DNA of 12,924 nt from CAYOHR01 sp964512145. GTDB taxonomy: Bacteria; Bacteroidota; Bacteroidia; Flavobacteriales_G; JALEGO01. The first letter of the stretch is position 1; the number at the start of each line of letters is the position of its first letter. The notes below the pieces were generated by a model. It made no database searches. It was not told the origin of the DNA and saw only the letters and a list, made by a program, of their open reading frames with translations. A program made the position numbers and the translations under genes. This document shows positions 1-7,180 of this stretch, in pieces. The stretch lies in assembly GCA_964512145.1 (NCBI GenBank), contig CAZEIM010000060.1:1-12924 (forward strand), given 5' to 3'.

Positions 1-98
1 TGCAAATTCCAGTGATATTGACCACCCAATTCCAATTTAAAGTGACCACCTGATTCCAATTCAAATTGACCACCTAATTTCGGTGCAAAATGACCACC
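1..98. repeat. IS21 left end: terminal repeat with four TGACCACC sites at 24-bp spacing
   Basis: TGACCACC occurs at 19-26, 43-50, 67-74 and 91-98, an exact 24-bp period. Multiple internal repeats at the ends are typical of IS21-family elements, where they are taken to be transposase binding sites. A spacing just over two helical turns would put all copies on roughly the same DNA face (inference). This is the end nearest istB. Confidence 0.85.
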
Positions 99-160
99 TC
101 CAATTTTCATTAAAAACTACTTTTTTTCTTGTGTTAATTTGTGATTCAAATATACTAAAA

Positions 161-898
161 TTACTCTTTGTTGATTCCTCTTTTCTTTCTCATTGATTCG
201 CCTTGTAATTCAATACGATGGGATTGGTGTATGAGTCGGTCTAAAATGGCATCAGCTATGGTTTTTTCTCCAATTATATCGTACCAACCTTGAACTGGTA
301 TTTGAGAAGTTACGATTATAGAACCGTTATTGTGTCTGTCTTCTATGATTTCTAAAAGCGTAATTCGGTTTTGACTATCTAATGCTTGAAGACCAAAATC
401 ATCTAATATAATGACGTCTTGTCGTTCTATTTTGGCTAATTCTCTTAGATAAGAACCATCTGCTTTTGCCATCTTTAGCTTAGCGAACAACTTGGATGTG
501 TTGTAATAACTAACTTTATATCCCTGAATGCAAGCTTGATAACCTAATGCGGTTCCTAAAAAACTTTTACCTACTCCTGTGCTTCCTGTAATTAATACAT
601 TCTGATTTTTCTCAACAAAATCGCATGCTGCTAATCGTAAAACTTGGTTTCTATCTATATTTCGCGAAGTATCAAAATTGATGTTTTCAATATTGGATTT
701 GTAATGGAATCGAGCGTTTTTAATGCTTCGCTCAATGCGACGATTGTGGCGTTCATCCCATTCGGCATCGATGAGCATTGCGATAAATAGGTCTAATGTG
801 TAATGGTCTGTTTTTCCACTTTCGATAGCGGTTTTAAAAGCATTATGCATTCCATAAAGCTTCATTTGTTTCATTTTGGTTGTGGTGATTTCGTTCAT
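161..898 (-). CDS. istB: IS21-family transposition helper ATPase IstB
   Basis: This 245-residue AAA+ ATPase works with IstA, binding DNA and ATP and assisting target selection and strand transfer. Visible motifs are a Walker A loop GSTGVGKS at residues 105-112, Walker B VIILDD at 162-167, a sensor-1-like VTSQ at 196-199 and an arginine-containing AILDRLIH near 217-224. The N-terminal 90 residues form the usual IstB lead-in helices. Length and motif order are normal for the family. The gene lies 17 nt downstream of istA on the same strand and is presumably co-transcribed with it. The start at 898 gives the family-like N-terminus MNEITTTKMKQMKLYGM. Nothing indicates truncation or frameshift. 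The assignment is secure. Confidence 0.95.
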   Translation of the reverse strand: MNEITTTKMKQMKLYGMHNAFKTAIESGKTDHYTLDLFIAMLIDAEWDERHNRRIERSIKNARFHYKSNIENINFDTSRNIDRNQVLRLAACDFVEKNQNVLITGSTGVGKSFLGTALGYQACIQGYKVSYYNTSKLFAKLKMAKADGSYLRELAKIERQDVIILDDFGLQALDSQNRITLLEIIEDRHNNGSIIVTSQIPVQGWYDIIGEKTIADAILDRLIHQSHRIELQGESMRKKRGINKE

Positions 899-915
899 AA
901 GTGTCTGGTTTTAAT

Positions 916-2463
916 TTATCTATAATAGTTTTTTCCTCTAATGTTGTTGTGATTAGGTAAATCAAATTCTTCTTCTTGCTCATTATCAGCGTTATCTAAG
1001 TTGTTTTCTAAAATGTTTTGGATGGCTTTAAAACTGTAAATCCTAAAATCGAGTGCGCGTTTACAAGCGTTGATTAATCGTTGTTTTCCTACTTTCTTCT
1101 CAAAGCTTAATATCCCTAAACAACTTTTATAAGCTTGTTCGGGGTGATTTCTACTTTCGATAATTTGGATGATATAATCCGCTACTGCTTGGTCAATACT
1201 ACTTGCCCAATCAATAAACCGACTAGCACTCCAATCAGCAACAAACTGGTGTGTGCTGGCTAAATGTTCCGCAATAGTCGTGTAATCATAAGGTTTGTAA
1301 TTTCTTGGATGAATAGCGATTCGGTTGTATTTGTAGAAGATTTCAACTGTAGTTTTGGTATACAAAAGTTTTACTTTTTTCCTCACATATTGGTACGGAA
1401 CACTGTAATAACTCTTGTCTTGACTCAATAACGTATGACCGTTTTGCATTACCGTAGCAAAGGATTGGTATTTGATTTCAAAGCGTTCTTGAGGTAATGG
1501 ACGTAGTTTTTGTTTCTCATCTTCCATAAATAATTCATAGCGAGAATAGGGTCTTCCTGTGAGCTTTTTATGATTATGAGCATCTAATAAATCCCATATT
1601 TGTTGGTTTAATTCTTCTAGACTATAGAATTGTTTTTGTTTTAGATGCACATAAATTCTTCTATATAAAATTTTTACAGCACCTTCTGCCAATGATTTAT
1701 CTCTTGGTTTGTAAGCTCTTGCAGGTAATATGGTAGTTTCGTAATGCTCTGCTAAATCAGCTAAGGTTTCGTTGATTGTAGGTTCAAAACGACTACTTTT
1801 AATTACGGCTGACTTTAGATTATCTGGAACAATTGCCGCTGGAACGCCTTCAAAAAAACGCATAGCATTCTCTACCGATGTGACAAAATCTTCTTTCTGT
1901 TGGCTCATTGAAGCTTCTGCATACGTGTGTTGACTTGCGCCTAGTATGGCAACAAAAAACTGAACTTCTTTAATCTCTCTCGTATCTTTATCAACTATAG
2001 AAAGTGTTTTTCCAGCATAATCCACATACATTTTATCACCTGCTTTGTGATTCATGTGCATTACTGGATTAACGCGTTTACTCCATATTTTAAAGTAATG
2101 TCTAAATTGGGAACTCTTAAAACCATCAGGATGTAAAGCAATATATCGCTCCCACATGTGTTGTACGGTAACACCAACTTTCTTGAGTTCGCGTTCCATC
2201 TGTGGAAAAAAATCATAAAGCTTTTGTAGTCTGGGATCTATGGTTTCAACCGTATTTTGTGAAAATAAAACTTCAAGTTCAGCATCTGTTTTGGCATCAA
2301 TAGCTTCAAAACTTAAGCCTAGAAGTTCAAATAAAGAAATATATTTCTTTACCGTATTTCTTGAAAGTGATAAGTAGCTGCTAATAAACAGCTTACTCTT
2401 GCCACTACAGTGAAATTTAATTACTTTTTTAATCTTACTCATGTCTGTTACTTTGTTTGCCAT
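916..2463 (-). CDS. istA: IS21-family transposase IstA
   Basis: This DDE transposase cuts and joins the element ends. The frame is open up to an ATG at 2502, but I prefer the ATG at 2463 (515 residues): MANKVTDMSK begins the conserved part, while the 13 extra upstream residues look unlike the family. Numbered from that start, a helix-turn-helix lies at about 22-46 (GKSKLFISSYLSLSRNTVKK). The integrase catalytic core follows, with probable triad D148 (in MYVDYAG), D214 (in VPDNLK) and E260 (in KSLAEGAV). A C-terminal beta-rich region follows, as usual in IstA. It precedes istB by 17 nt. No Shine-Dalgarno site is evident, as is common in Bacteroidota. The frame is intact, so the protein is probably functional. 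Confidence 0.93.
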   Translation of the reverse strand: MANKVTDMSKIKKVIKFHCSGKSKLFISSYLSLSRNTVKKYISLFELLGLSFEAIDAKTDAELEVLFSQNTVETIDPRLQKLYDFFPQMERELKKVGVTVQHMWERYIALHPDGFKSSQFRHYFKIWSKRVNPVMHMNHKAGDKMYVDYAGKTLSIVDKDTREIKEVQFFVAILGASQHTYAEASMSQQKEDFVTSVENAMRFFEGVPAAIVPDNLKSAVIKSSRFEPTINETLADLAEHYETTILPARAYKPRDKSLAEGAVKILYRRIYVHLKQKQFYSLEELNQQIWDLLDAHNHKKLTGRPYSRYELFMEDEKQKLRPLPQERFEIKYQSFATVMQNGHTLLSQDKSYYSVPYQYVRKKVKLLYTKTTVEIFYKYNRIAIHPRNYKPYDYTTIAEHLASTHQFVADWSASRFIDWASSIDQAVADYIIQIIESRNHPEQAYKSCLGILSFEKKVGKQRLINACKRALDFRIYSFKAIQNILENNLDNADNEQEEEFDLPNHNNIRGKNYYR

Positions 2464-2547
2464 AATCCGTATTTTTTGTACGAATGTATGGGCTAACAAC
2501 ATGAAAAAAAGTAACTGTTTTTAATGGCTAATTTATCCTAAAATTTA

Positions 2548-2644
2548 GGTGGTCAATTTGGACTGGAATTGGGTGGTCAGTTTGCACCGAAATCGATGGT
2601 CAATTTAGACTGGAAAGTGGTGGTCAATTTGACCGTTTTTTCCA
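2548..2644. repeat. IS21 right end: terminal repeat with four GGTGGTCA-type sites
   Basis: Copies lie at 2548-2555, 2572-2579, 2595-2602 (variant GATGGTCA) and 2619-2626, spaced 24, 23 and 24 bp. They are inverted relative to the left-end set. The outermost copy is 18 bases from the inferred tip at 2644, as at the left end. This stretch lies upstream of istA and may also overlap its promoter. Confidence 0.85.
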
Positions 2645-2832
2645 TTATAGCTATAAAAATCTATAAATCTGTTTTTGCAGGATTTACAAATATATTGTTA
2701 CTTTTTATTTGCTGTAAAGCCGTTTTTGATAATATGATTTGAACTACAAATTGGGCAAATTTTGTTATCACTAAGTTTGATACACGAGGTTTCATTTTTT
2801 ATCATTTTCTTAGATTTAAGAGCTTTAAACAT
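2645..2832 (-). pseudogene. Zinc-ribbon (probable IS1-like transposase) gene fragment, nonsense-mutated and cut by the IS21 element
   Basis: Read on the minus strand from the ATG at 2832, the frame gives 44 residues including CPIC and ending FTANKK, then a TAA at 2698-2700. The same frame continues with QYICKSCKNRFIDFYSY up to the IS21 tip at 2644. The two CxxC pairs, with a KNG...Q-Y-C spacing between them, resemble the N-terminal zinc ribbon of small transposases such as IS1-family InsA; the exact family is not certain. One C-to-T change (CAA to TAA) would explain the stop. The rest of the gene is absent from the window and would lie left of the IS21 element if that element simply inserted. 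Confidence 0.6.
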
Positions 2833-2865
2833 AAAAAAAGATGAACTATATAGCTCATCTTTTTT
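2833..2865 (-). terminator. Rho-independent terminator of the toxin operon
   Basis: On the minus strand an A-tract is followed by an 8-bp stem GATGAGCT / AGTTCATC (one G-U pair) with loop ATAT, then a run of T. It lies about 80 bases past the lipoprotein stop and directly before the transposase remnant, so it closes the four-gene unit. The A-tract on the other side could let it work in both directions. Confidence 0.8.
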
Positions 2866-2943
2866 ACAATTATTTTTAATTTTTACTGATTATCAATTTA
2901 TTAAACATCAAAAAAGTGCTCATCACTAAATCTGAAACATTAC

Positions 2944-3498
2944 CTAATCTAATAGAATAAAATTTTTGAAATAACAGTTTTTATTTTCTTTATCCTTTAA
3001 ATTAACCTCGTAAATTGCCTCGTAGGCTCTAATCCCAGAAAGTTTTACCTCGCCTTTCTTTTTTAAGAAATCACAATTATTTTCAAAATAATTATCAAAA
3101 ACAAAAGAAGTGTGTTTGTCGTTTAATTGATTGCCCTTTTCAATTAAATCTATTTGTTTTGGATTTTTGCTATTACTTTCCAAACTATAATAAATTTTAT
3201 TTTCGGAATCATAAATAGTAACCCAAATTTTTTCAGAAGATAAAGAGGTGTCAGGAGAATAATAGTATATTATATGATTAGTACTTTTTAGTTCATCTTT
3301 CAATTTGTTCAAAACTAATTTATTCATATCACATTCTTTGATTTTGATTTTTTTTGAGGAATCACTTTGCTTATTAATATCACTTTGTATTTCCTCTTGC
3401 ATTGTGGTTATTTCACTATAAAACTTTGGAGTACTACAACTACTAATGCAAATTAATATAATTGCATACAATATTTTTACTTCTACTTTATTTTTCAT
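2944..3498 (-). CDS. Small lipoprotein, candidate immunity protein for the adjacent Rhs toxin
   Basis: I do not recognise this 184-residue family. The N-terminus is a lipoprotein signal: lysines at 2, 4 and 8, a hydrophobic run at 9-18 and a lipobox ISSC with the modified cysteine at position 21. The mature part is hydrophilic, rich in Lys, Asn and Ser, with a possible coiled stretch at about 33-75. After the cysteine comes STPKF, without the acidic cluster described as a surface-export signal for flavobacterial lipoproteins, so a periplasm-facing anchor is more likely. The start codon overlaps the stop of the toxin gene (TAATG on the minus strand), which suggests translational coupling. Small genes directly after Rhs toxin tips usually encode the cognate immunity protein; that role is inferred from position here. 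It is the last gene before the terminator. Confidence 0.8.
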   Translation of the reverse strand: MKNKVEVKILYAIILICISSCSTPKFYSEITTMQEEIQSDINKQSDSSKKIKIKECDMNKLVLNKLKDELKSTNHIIYYYSPDTSLSSEKIWVTIYDSENKIYYSLESNSKNPKQIDLIEKGNQLNDKHTSFVFDNYFENNCDFLKKKGEVKLSGIRAYEAIYEVNLKDKENKNCYFKNFILLD

Positions 3499-6400
3499 TA
3501 CTTTCTTGAATTAACAATATTATTCCAAATTTTGACTGCTTGTTCAGTTGGTTCATATTGTGTGTTAAATGGATTTTGAGCTTTTGATTTCTTTATAATC
3601 CTTGATTCTTCTAGCACGCTTCCTTCACTAGTTGGAATATAATGCGTTCTTAAAGGTAAACCTTTTTCTGCTCTAATCATGTTTTCAAACATTGTTGCAA
3701 AAATTTCATCTTGAGAAATATCGTATGGTAGCCCATTTGAAGAGTTAGCAGTTATCCAAGGTTTACTAGTCACTGATTCCTTAAATAAATTTTCAGATAA
3801 CCCATGAGCTAACTCATGCCCTAATATCATACTAAAAGGTAGTGGTTGCATTCCATCGGTTGTCATTACACTCTCTTTCTGATTGAACGAAGTGTATATA
3901 GTAGTACCTCGTGTCATATTTCTATCTTTTGTTTTTGATGAAGTAGAATTATTTTGTTTCACATCAACATTTACATCATCATTTGCAAACATATCTAAAA
4001 ATTTACTCCCAAAGGAATTTTCGTCACCCTGTGTTATGTCATTTAAAGCCCCTACAATTTGAGCTACATAACTTCCTTCTTTTGCAGTATACTCATTCCA
4101 ATTTCCATCCTTATCCTGAGAATATGTCTTTCCTTTATCATATCGATATCCCATACCATCTTCTCCATATATGTAAATATAGTCCCCATTAACATCTATA
4201 AATTTGACTGGGTTGTTTGCAGTATATTGGTAAGGGTTAATATTGTAAAATGCTTCTGAAAAATTATCTATTGTAAAATATCTACCTAGTGCAGGGTCAT
4301 AATTCCTTGCTCCATAGTCGTACATATTAAGCCCTAACTCGTCTTGGTATTCTTTACCATTATACTTATACTTGTATTGTTGTTCAACAATTTTTGGAGG
4401 ACCACCAGCAGGTGGTCTGCCTAAAACTATATTTTGAGTATTAAATCTTGAATATATTAAATAATCAGAATTATAATTTGTATGTTTTAGCCCAAAAGGA
4501 TAATAATGATTTTCTTCGATTATTTTTACACTATTTGTTGTTGGATCTTCTCCAAAGCTCAATCTTACATTACCTAAATGATCTGTATAATTAAATACAT
4601 AATTAAATTCATAACCAGTGTCTCCTGAAAGCATTTGAATTTCTGTAGCATTAACATATCCTTCCGCATGTGGGAAAAATTTCAACTTTTGATTTTTATA
4701 TTGAAATCCACTAAGATAATCTGTTTCAGTCATTACGTTAGAAATGGCATTTGTTTCATTTTTTCTAAATTCTACGTTTTCGCCATCACCTGGAGTTTCG
4801 ACTTCTTCTTCAAGGATTTTTCCAAGTTTTATCCCAGTAGCATTATAAATGTACGAAATTTTATTATTACTATTAAAAAATGTAATTAAAACAGGTAAAT
4901 TTAAATGATTATAGTAGATTTTTTCAATTCCTTTGTTTTCATTGGATACTAAATTTCCAAAATTATCATAACTATAATCATTTGTGTTATCAACTATTCC
5001 ATTACAATCTCCTGATTCATAATCTTTTCCTTCATCAAATCCACGAGTATCACCAGTTTTATCCATAACTTTTAAAAGTTTATTTCCAGATACATTGTAG
5101 TCGTAAAAATATTCTAAATCATCAATATTATAAACAAATGAATAACCATCTGTGTCTTGATCACCGTTACGTATTAATGTTAAAATATTACCGTTTTTGT
5201 CATAAGAAATCTTTTCTAAATAGCTATCAAATAAACTTGAACTTTGTGGTTTTAAATAATTTGCCTCTAATAATCTATTTAAATTATCATAATCATAATT
5301 ATATTTTCTCAGTACATTATCACCGTTTGTTATCCAATAAGTAGATGAAATGTTACCATTATATAAAGGTTTCGAACTAATATCGTTAGCACCTTGTGAG
5401 TCAAAATCGTTATAATTTATTTTAAAGGCAAATAAATCATTTTCAGTATTTAAATCTGCAATGTCATTTATGGATTTTAACCAACCTCTAATATTGTATG
5501 AATAATCAACTTTTTGATACGCTGTGGCTCCAGTTGCATCTTCGCCACCTACATTTTTACTAATTAGTTGTCCTAATTCGTCATAGGTGTTTTTAGAAAT
5601 TAATTGTTCAGGTAGTTGGTTAATTTTTTGTTTATGCAAAACCAACTTATCTTGTGTGCTATACTCAAACATATCTTTAACAATAAGTTCTGAATCACCA
5701 TTTTCACGTTTATGTTTTGTTAAAGTATAAAGTGTTTTTCCAGACCAGTCTAGATGTGTATCAATTTGCGTGTAGCCACCTAAATAGTTTGTATTTTTTG
5801 TATGTATTGGTCTAAATTTGTAATCATACAAAGTGTAAGACACCTCACAAGAAGAGCTAGTTGGAGAATCTAAAACCTTTATCCAAGAACCAGTTTGTAA
5901 TCCTTTTACGTTAGTTGAAAGTAACTGTCCCTCAATTGGCGTAGGTAAAGGTGAAGGAGCGCCAGGAAAATTATAATTATCATAAAAGTTTTTTGTTAAA
6001 ATTTCATTTGAAGTTAACAAGAAAACAAAACCATTTGTATTTACTTGACTTTGGATTGAATGTCTTTCAGTATCAGAAACAGGTAATTGTTTCCAACCTG
6101 TTTGAATAACTCTCCCAAACACATCATATTGTGTAATAAGCCAACCAATACTTTCATCTCCATAAGGTGAAAATGCTGGACCTGTAGCTATTGGTCTATC
6201 TAATTTATCATAAACTATAAATTCCCATTGCTTCCCAGGTAATTTTTTCTCAACGAGTCTATTACGATCATCATATTTATATTGATAACATAAATTATCT
6301 AAAATGTTTTGAGAAATATTTCCGTCTGAAAGAGGTGGTAAAACATAGGTTAAATTGTCATATTCATCATAAACATAATATGTATCATGAGGTATTAAAT

Positions 6401-7172
6401 TGTTATAAGTTCTTTTTAAAATTATTTGTCCTTCTTTATTTTTAAACTCTTCTGTTGTATTATTACTACCTGAAATCCAGTTTTCATCTTTTGTAATTGT
6501 TTTGTAAAGTTGACTTTGTGGATAATTCCCCGCTTGGATAATTGAAATATCATAAATTTCAAACGTTGTATCAAATGCTGTAGTTACTTTGAATAGTTTT
6601 ACCTCTGTTGAGTTATTGATTAAGTAATCAAATTTAATTTCTTTACCACTATTCATTGCCCATTCATTTCCTGGAGCAGCTTGCTTTAAAACTATATTCA
6701 AAGGAGAATTTTCAAATTGCTTTAGGCTAAATGGATTAGTTGTAGATTCAAAATTAGGGTTACCTGTATTTGACAAACTAGGATTTGAATAAAAATCTAT
6801 AAAATCAGTTGATGCTGATGTAATAAAATCTAAGCTTGAATTGGCACTTATATAAGGTAAATTTTCTTTGACTTGTCTGCCAAATTCATCAAACTCAACA
6901 AGGACAACAATATCTTTACCTGAATTAGACTGTTTATAAGCTATTTGTTGCATAGGTCTTCCAAGTCCATCATAATATGTAATATTTTGAATTTTATCTT
7001 CTTCTTGAACAGGTTGAGAATTTGGATTAACTGGATTTCCAAACTCATCTAATTCACCAAGTGAACTAGTGTTAGGAATTTTATAAAGTGTCGTTTTGAT
7101 ATAATTTTGACTTTGACTTTGACTCAAAACTAAAAACGGAACAAAAAGTAAAATATAAAAAAATGCTTTCAT
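3498..7172 (-). CDS. DUF6443/Rhs-core protein with C-terminal M91-like metallopeptidase toxin domain
   Basis: This 1224-residue protein starts with a Sec signal peptide (hydrophobic to about residue 17, then SQSQSQN). A DUF6443-type N-terminal region with YYDGLGRPMQQ follows, then many YD-type repeats (YDELGQLISKN, YDNFGNLVSNE and similar) that in Rhs proteins build a beta-cage. The Rhs core motif is at about 935-996: YNGKEYQDELGLNMYDYGAR, YDPALGRYF, NPYQYTANNPVKFIDVNG. Beyond residue 996 the sequence changes to an unrelated tip of about 228 residues. The tip has a zinc-binding HELAH at 1119-1123 and DEIFATMFEN..R...G...R..Y at 1155-1178, which resembles peptidase family M91 (NleD/HopH1 effectors), with E1156 a possible third ligand. 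The gene starts 8 nt after the preceding Rhs gene and overlaps the lipoprotein gene by one base. The toxin role is inferred from Rhs architecture; the target is unknown. Confidence 0.9.
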   Translation of the reverse strand: MKAFFYILLFVPFLVLSQSQSQNYIKTTLYKIPNTSSLGELDEFGNPVNPNSQPVQEEDKIQNITYYDGLGRPMQQIAYKQSNSGKDIVVLVEFDEFGRQVKENLPYISANSSLDFITSASTDFIDFYSNPSLSNTGNPNFESTTNPFSLKQFENSPLNIVLKQAAPGNEWAMNSGKEIKFDYLINNSTEVKLFKVTTAFDTTFEIYDISIIQAGNYPQSQLYKTITKDENWISGSNNTTEEFKNKEGQIILKRTYNNLIPHDTYYVYDEYDNLTYVLPPLSDGNISQNILDNLCYQYKYDDRNRLVEKKLPGKQWEFIVYDKLDRPIATGPAFSPYGDESIGWLITQYDVFGRVIQTGWKQLPVSDTERHSIQSQVNTNGFVFLLTSNEILTKNFYDNYNFPGAPSPLPTPIEGQLLSTNVKGLQTGSWIKVLDSPTSSSCEVSYTLYDYKFRPIHTKNTNYLGGYTQIDTHLDWSGKTLYTLTKHKRENGDSELIVKDMFEYSTQDKLVLHKQKINQLPEQLISKNTYDELGQLISKNVGGEDATGATAYQKVDYSYNIRGWLKSINDIADLNTENDLFAFKINYNDFDSQGANDISSKPLYNGNISSTYWITNGDNVLRKYNYDYDNLNRLLEANYLKPQSSSLFDSYLEKISYDKNGNILTLIRNGDQDTDGYSFVYNIDDLEYFYDYNVSGNKLLKVMDKTGDTRGFDEGKDYESGDCNGIVDNTNDYSYDNFGNLVSNENKGIEKIYYNHLNLPVLITFFNSNNKISYIYNATGIKLGKILEEEVETPGDGENVEFRKNETNAISNVMTETDYLSGFQYKNQKLKFFPHAEGYVNATEIQMLSGDTGYEFNYVFNYTDHLGNVRLSFGEDPTTNSVKIIEENHYYPFGLKHTNYNSDYLIYSRFNTQNIVLGRPPAGGPPKIVEQQYKYKYNGKEYQDELGLNMYDYGARNYDPALGRYFTIDNFSEAFYNINPYQYTANNPVKFIDVNGDYIYIYGEDGMGYRYDKGKTYSQDKDGNWNEYTAKEGSYVAQIVGALNDITQGDENSFGSKFLDMFANDDVNVDVKQNNSTSSKTKDRNMTRGTTIYTSFNQKESVMTTDGMQPLPFSMILGHELAHGLSENLFKESVTSKPWITANSSNGLPYDISQDEIFATMFENMIRAEKGLPLRTHYIPTSEGSVLEESRIIKKSKAQNPFNTQYEPTEQAVKIWNNIVNSRK
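4399..4418. repeat. GC-rich palindrome inside the Rhs coding frame
   Basis: GACCACC and GGTGGTC arms (4400-4406 and 4411-4417) flank the loop AGCA. On the minus strand it encodes part of GRPPAGGPPK, just before the Rhs core. It stands out from the very AT-rich gene around it and keeps the frame open. Confidence 0.55.
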
Positions 7173-7180
7173 AGTAATTT

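Larger units (their letters stand above)
1..2644 (-). mobile_element. IS21-family insertion sequence, apparently complete
   Basis: The element carries the two-gene istA-istB layout that defines the IS21 family. Its outer 26 bases match between ends at about 20 positions when one end is reverse-complemented, and both ends begin TG (TG...CA on the plus strand). At each end exactly 18 bases lie between the tip and the outermost GGTGGTCA/TGACCACC copy, which fixes the ends at 1 and 2644. The target duplication cannot be checked because nothing to the left is visible. On the right it abuts a broken zinc-ribbon gene, so it inserted into an already dispensable sequence. Both genes are intact, so it may still be active. 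Confidence 0.9.

Noticed and set aside
4399..4418. Footprint of the IS21 element, because the palindrome contains GGTGGTC as the IS ends do
   Set aside because: The match is only seven bases, lacks the 24-bp spacing and flanking bases, and occurs as a tight palindrome unlike the IS ends.
3983..5344. Several short plus-strand open frames of 66-84 codons
   Set aside because: They lie opposite the well-supported Rhs gene, have low-complexity composition and show no recognisable domain or promoter.
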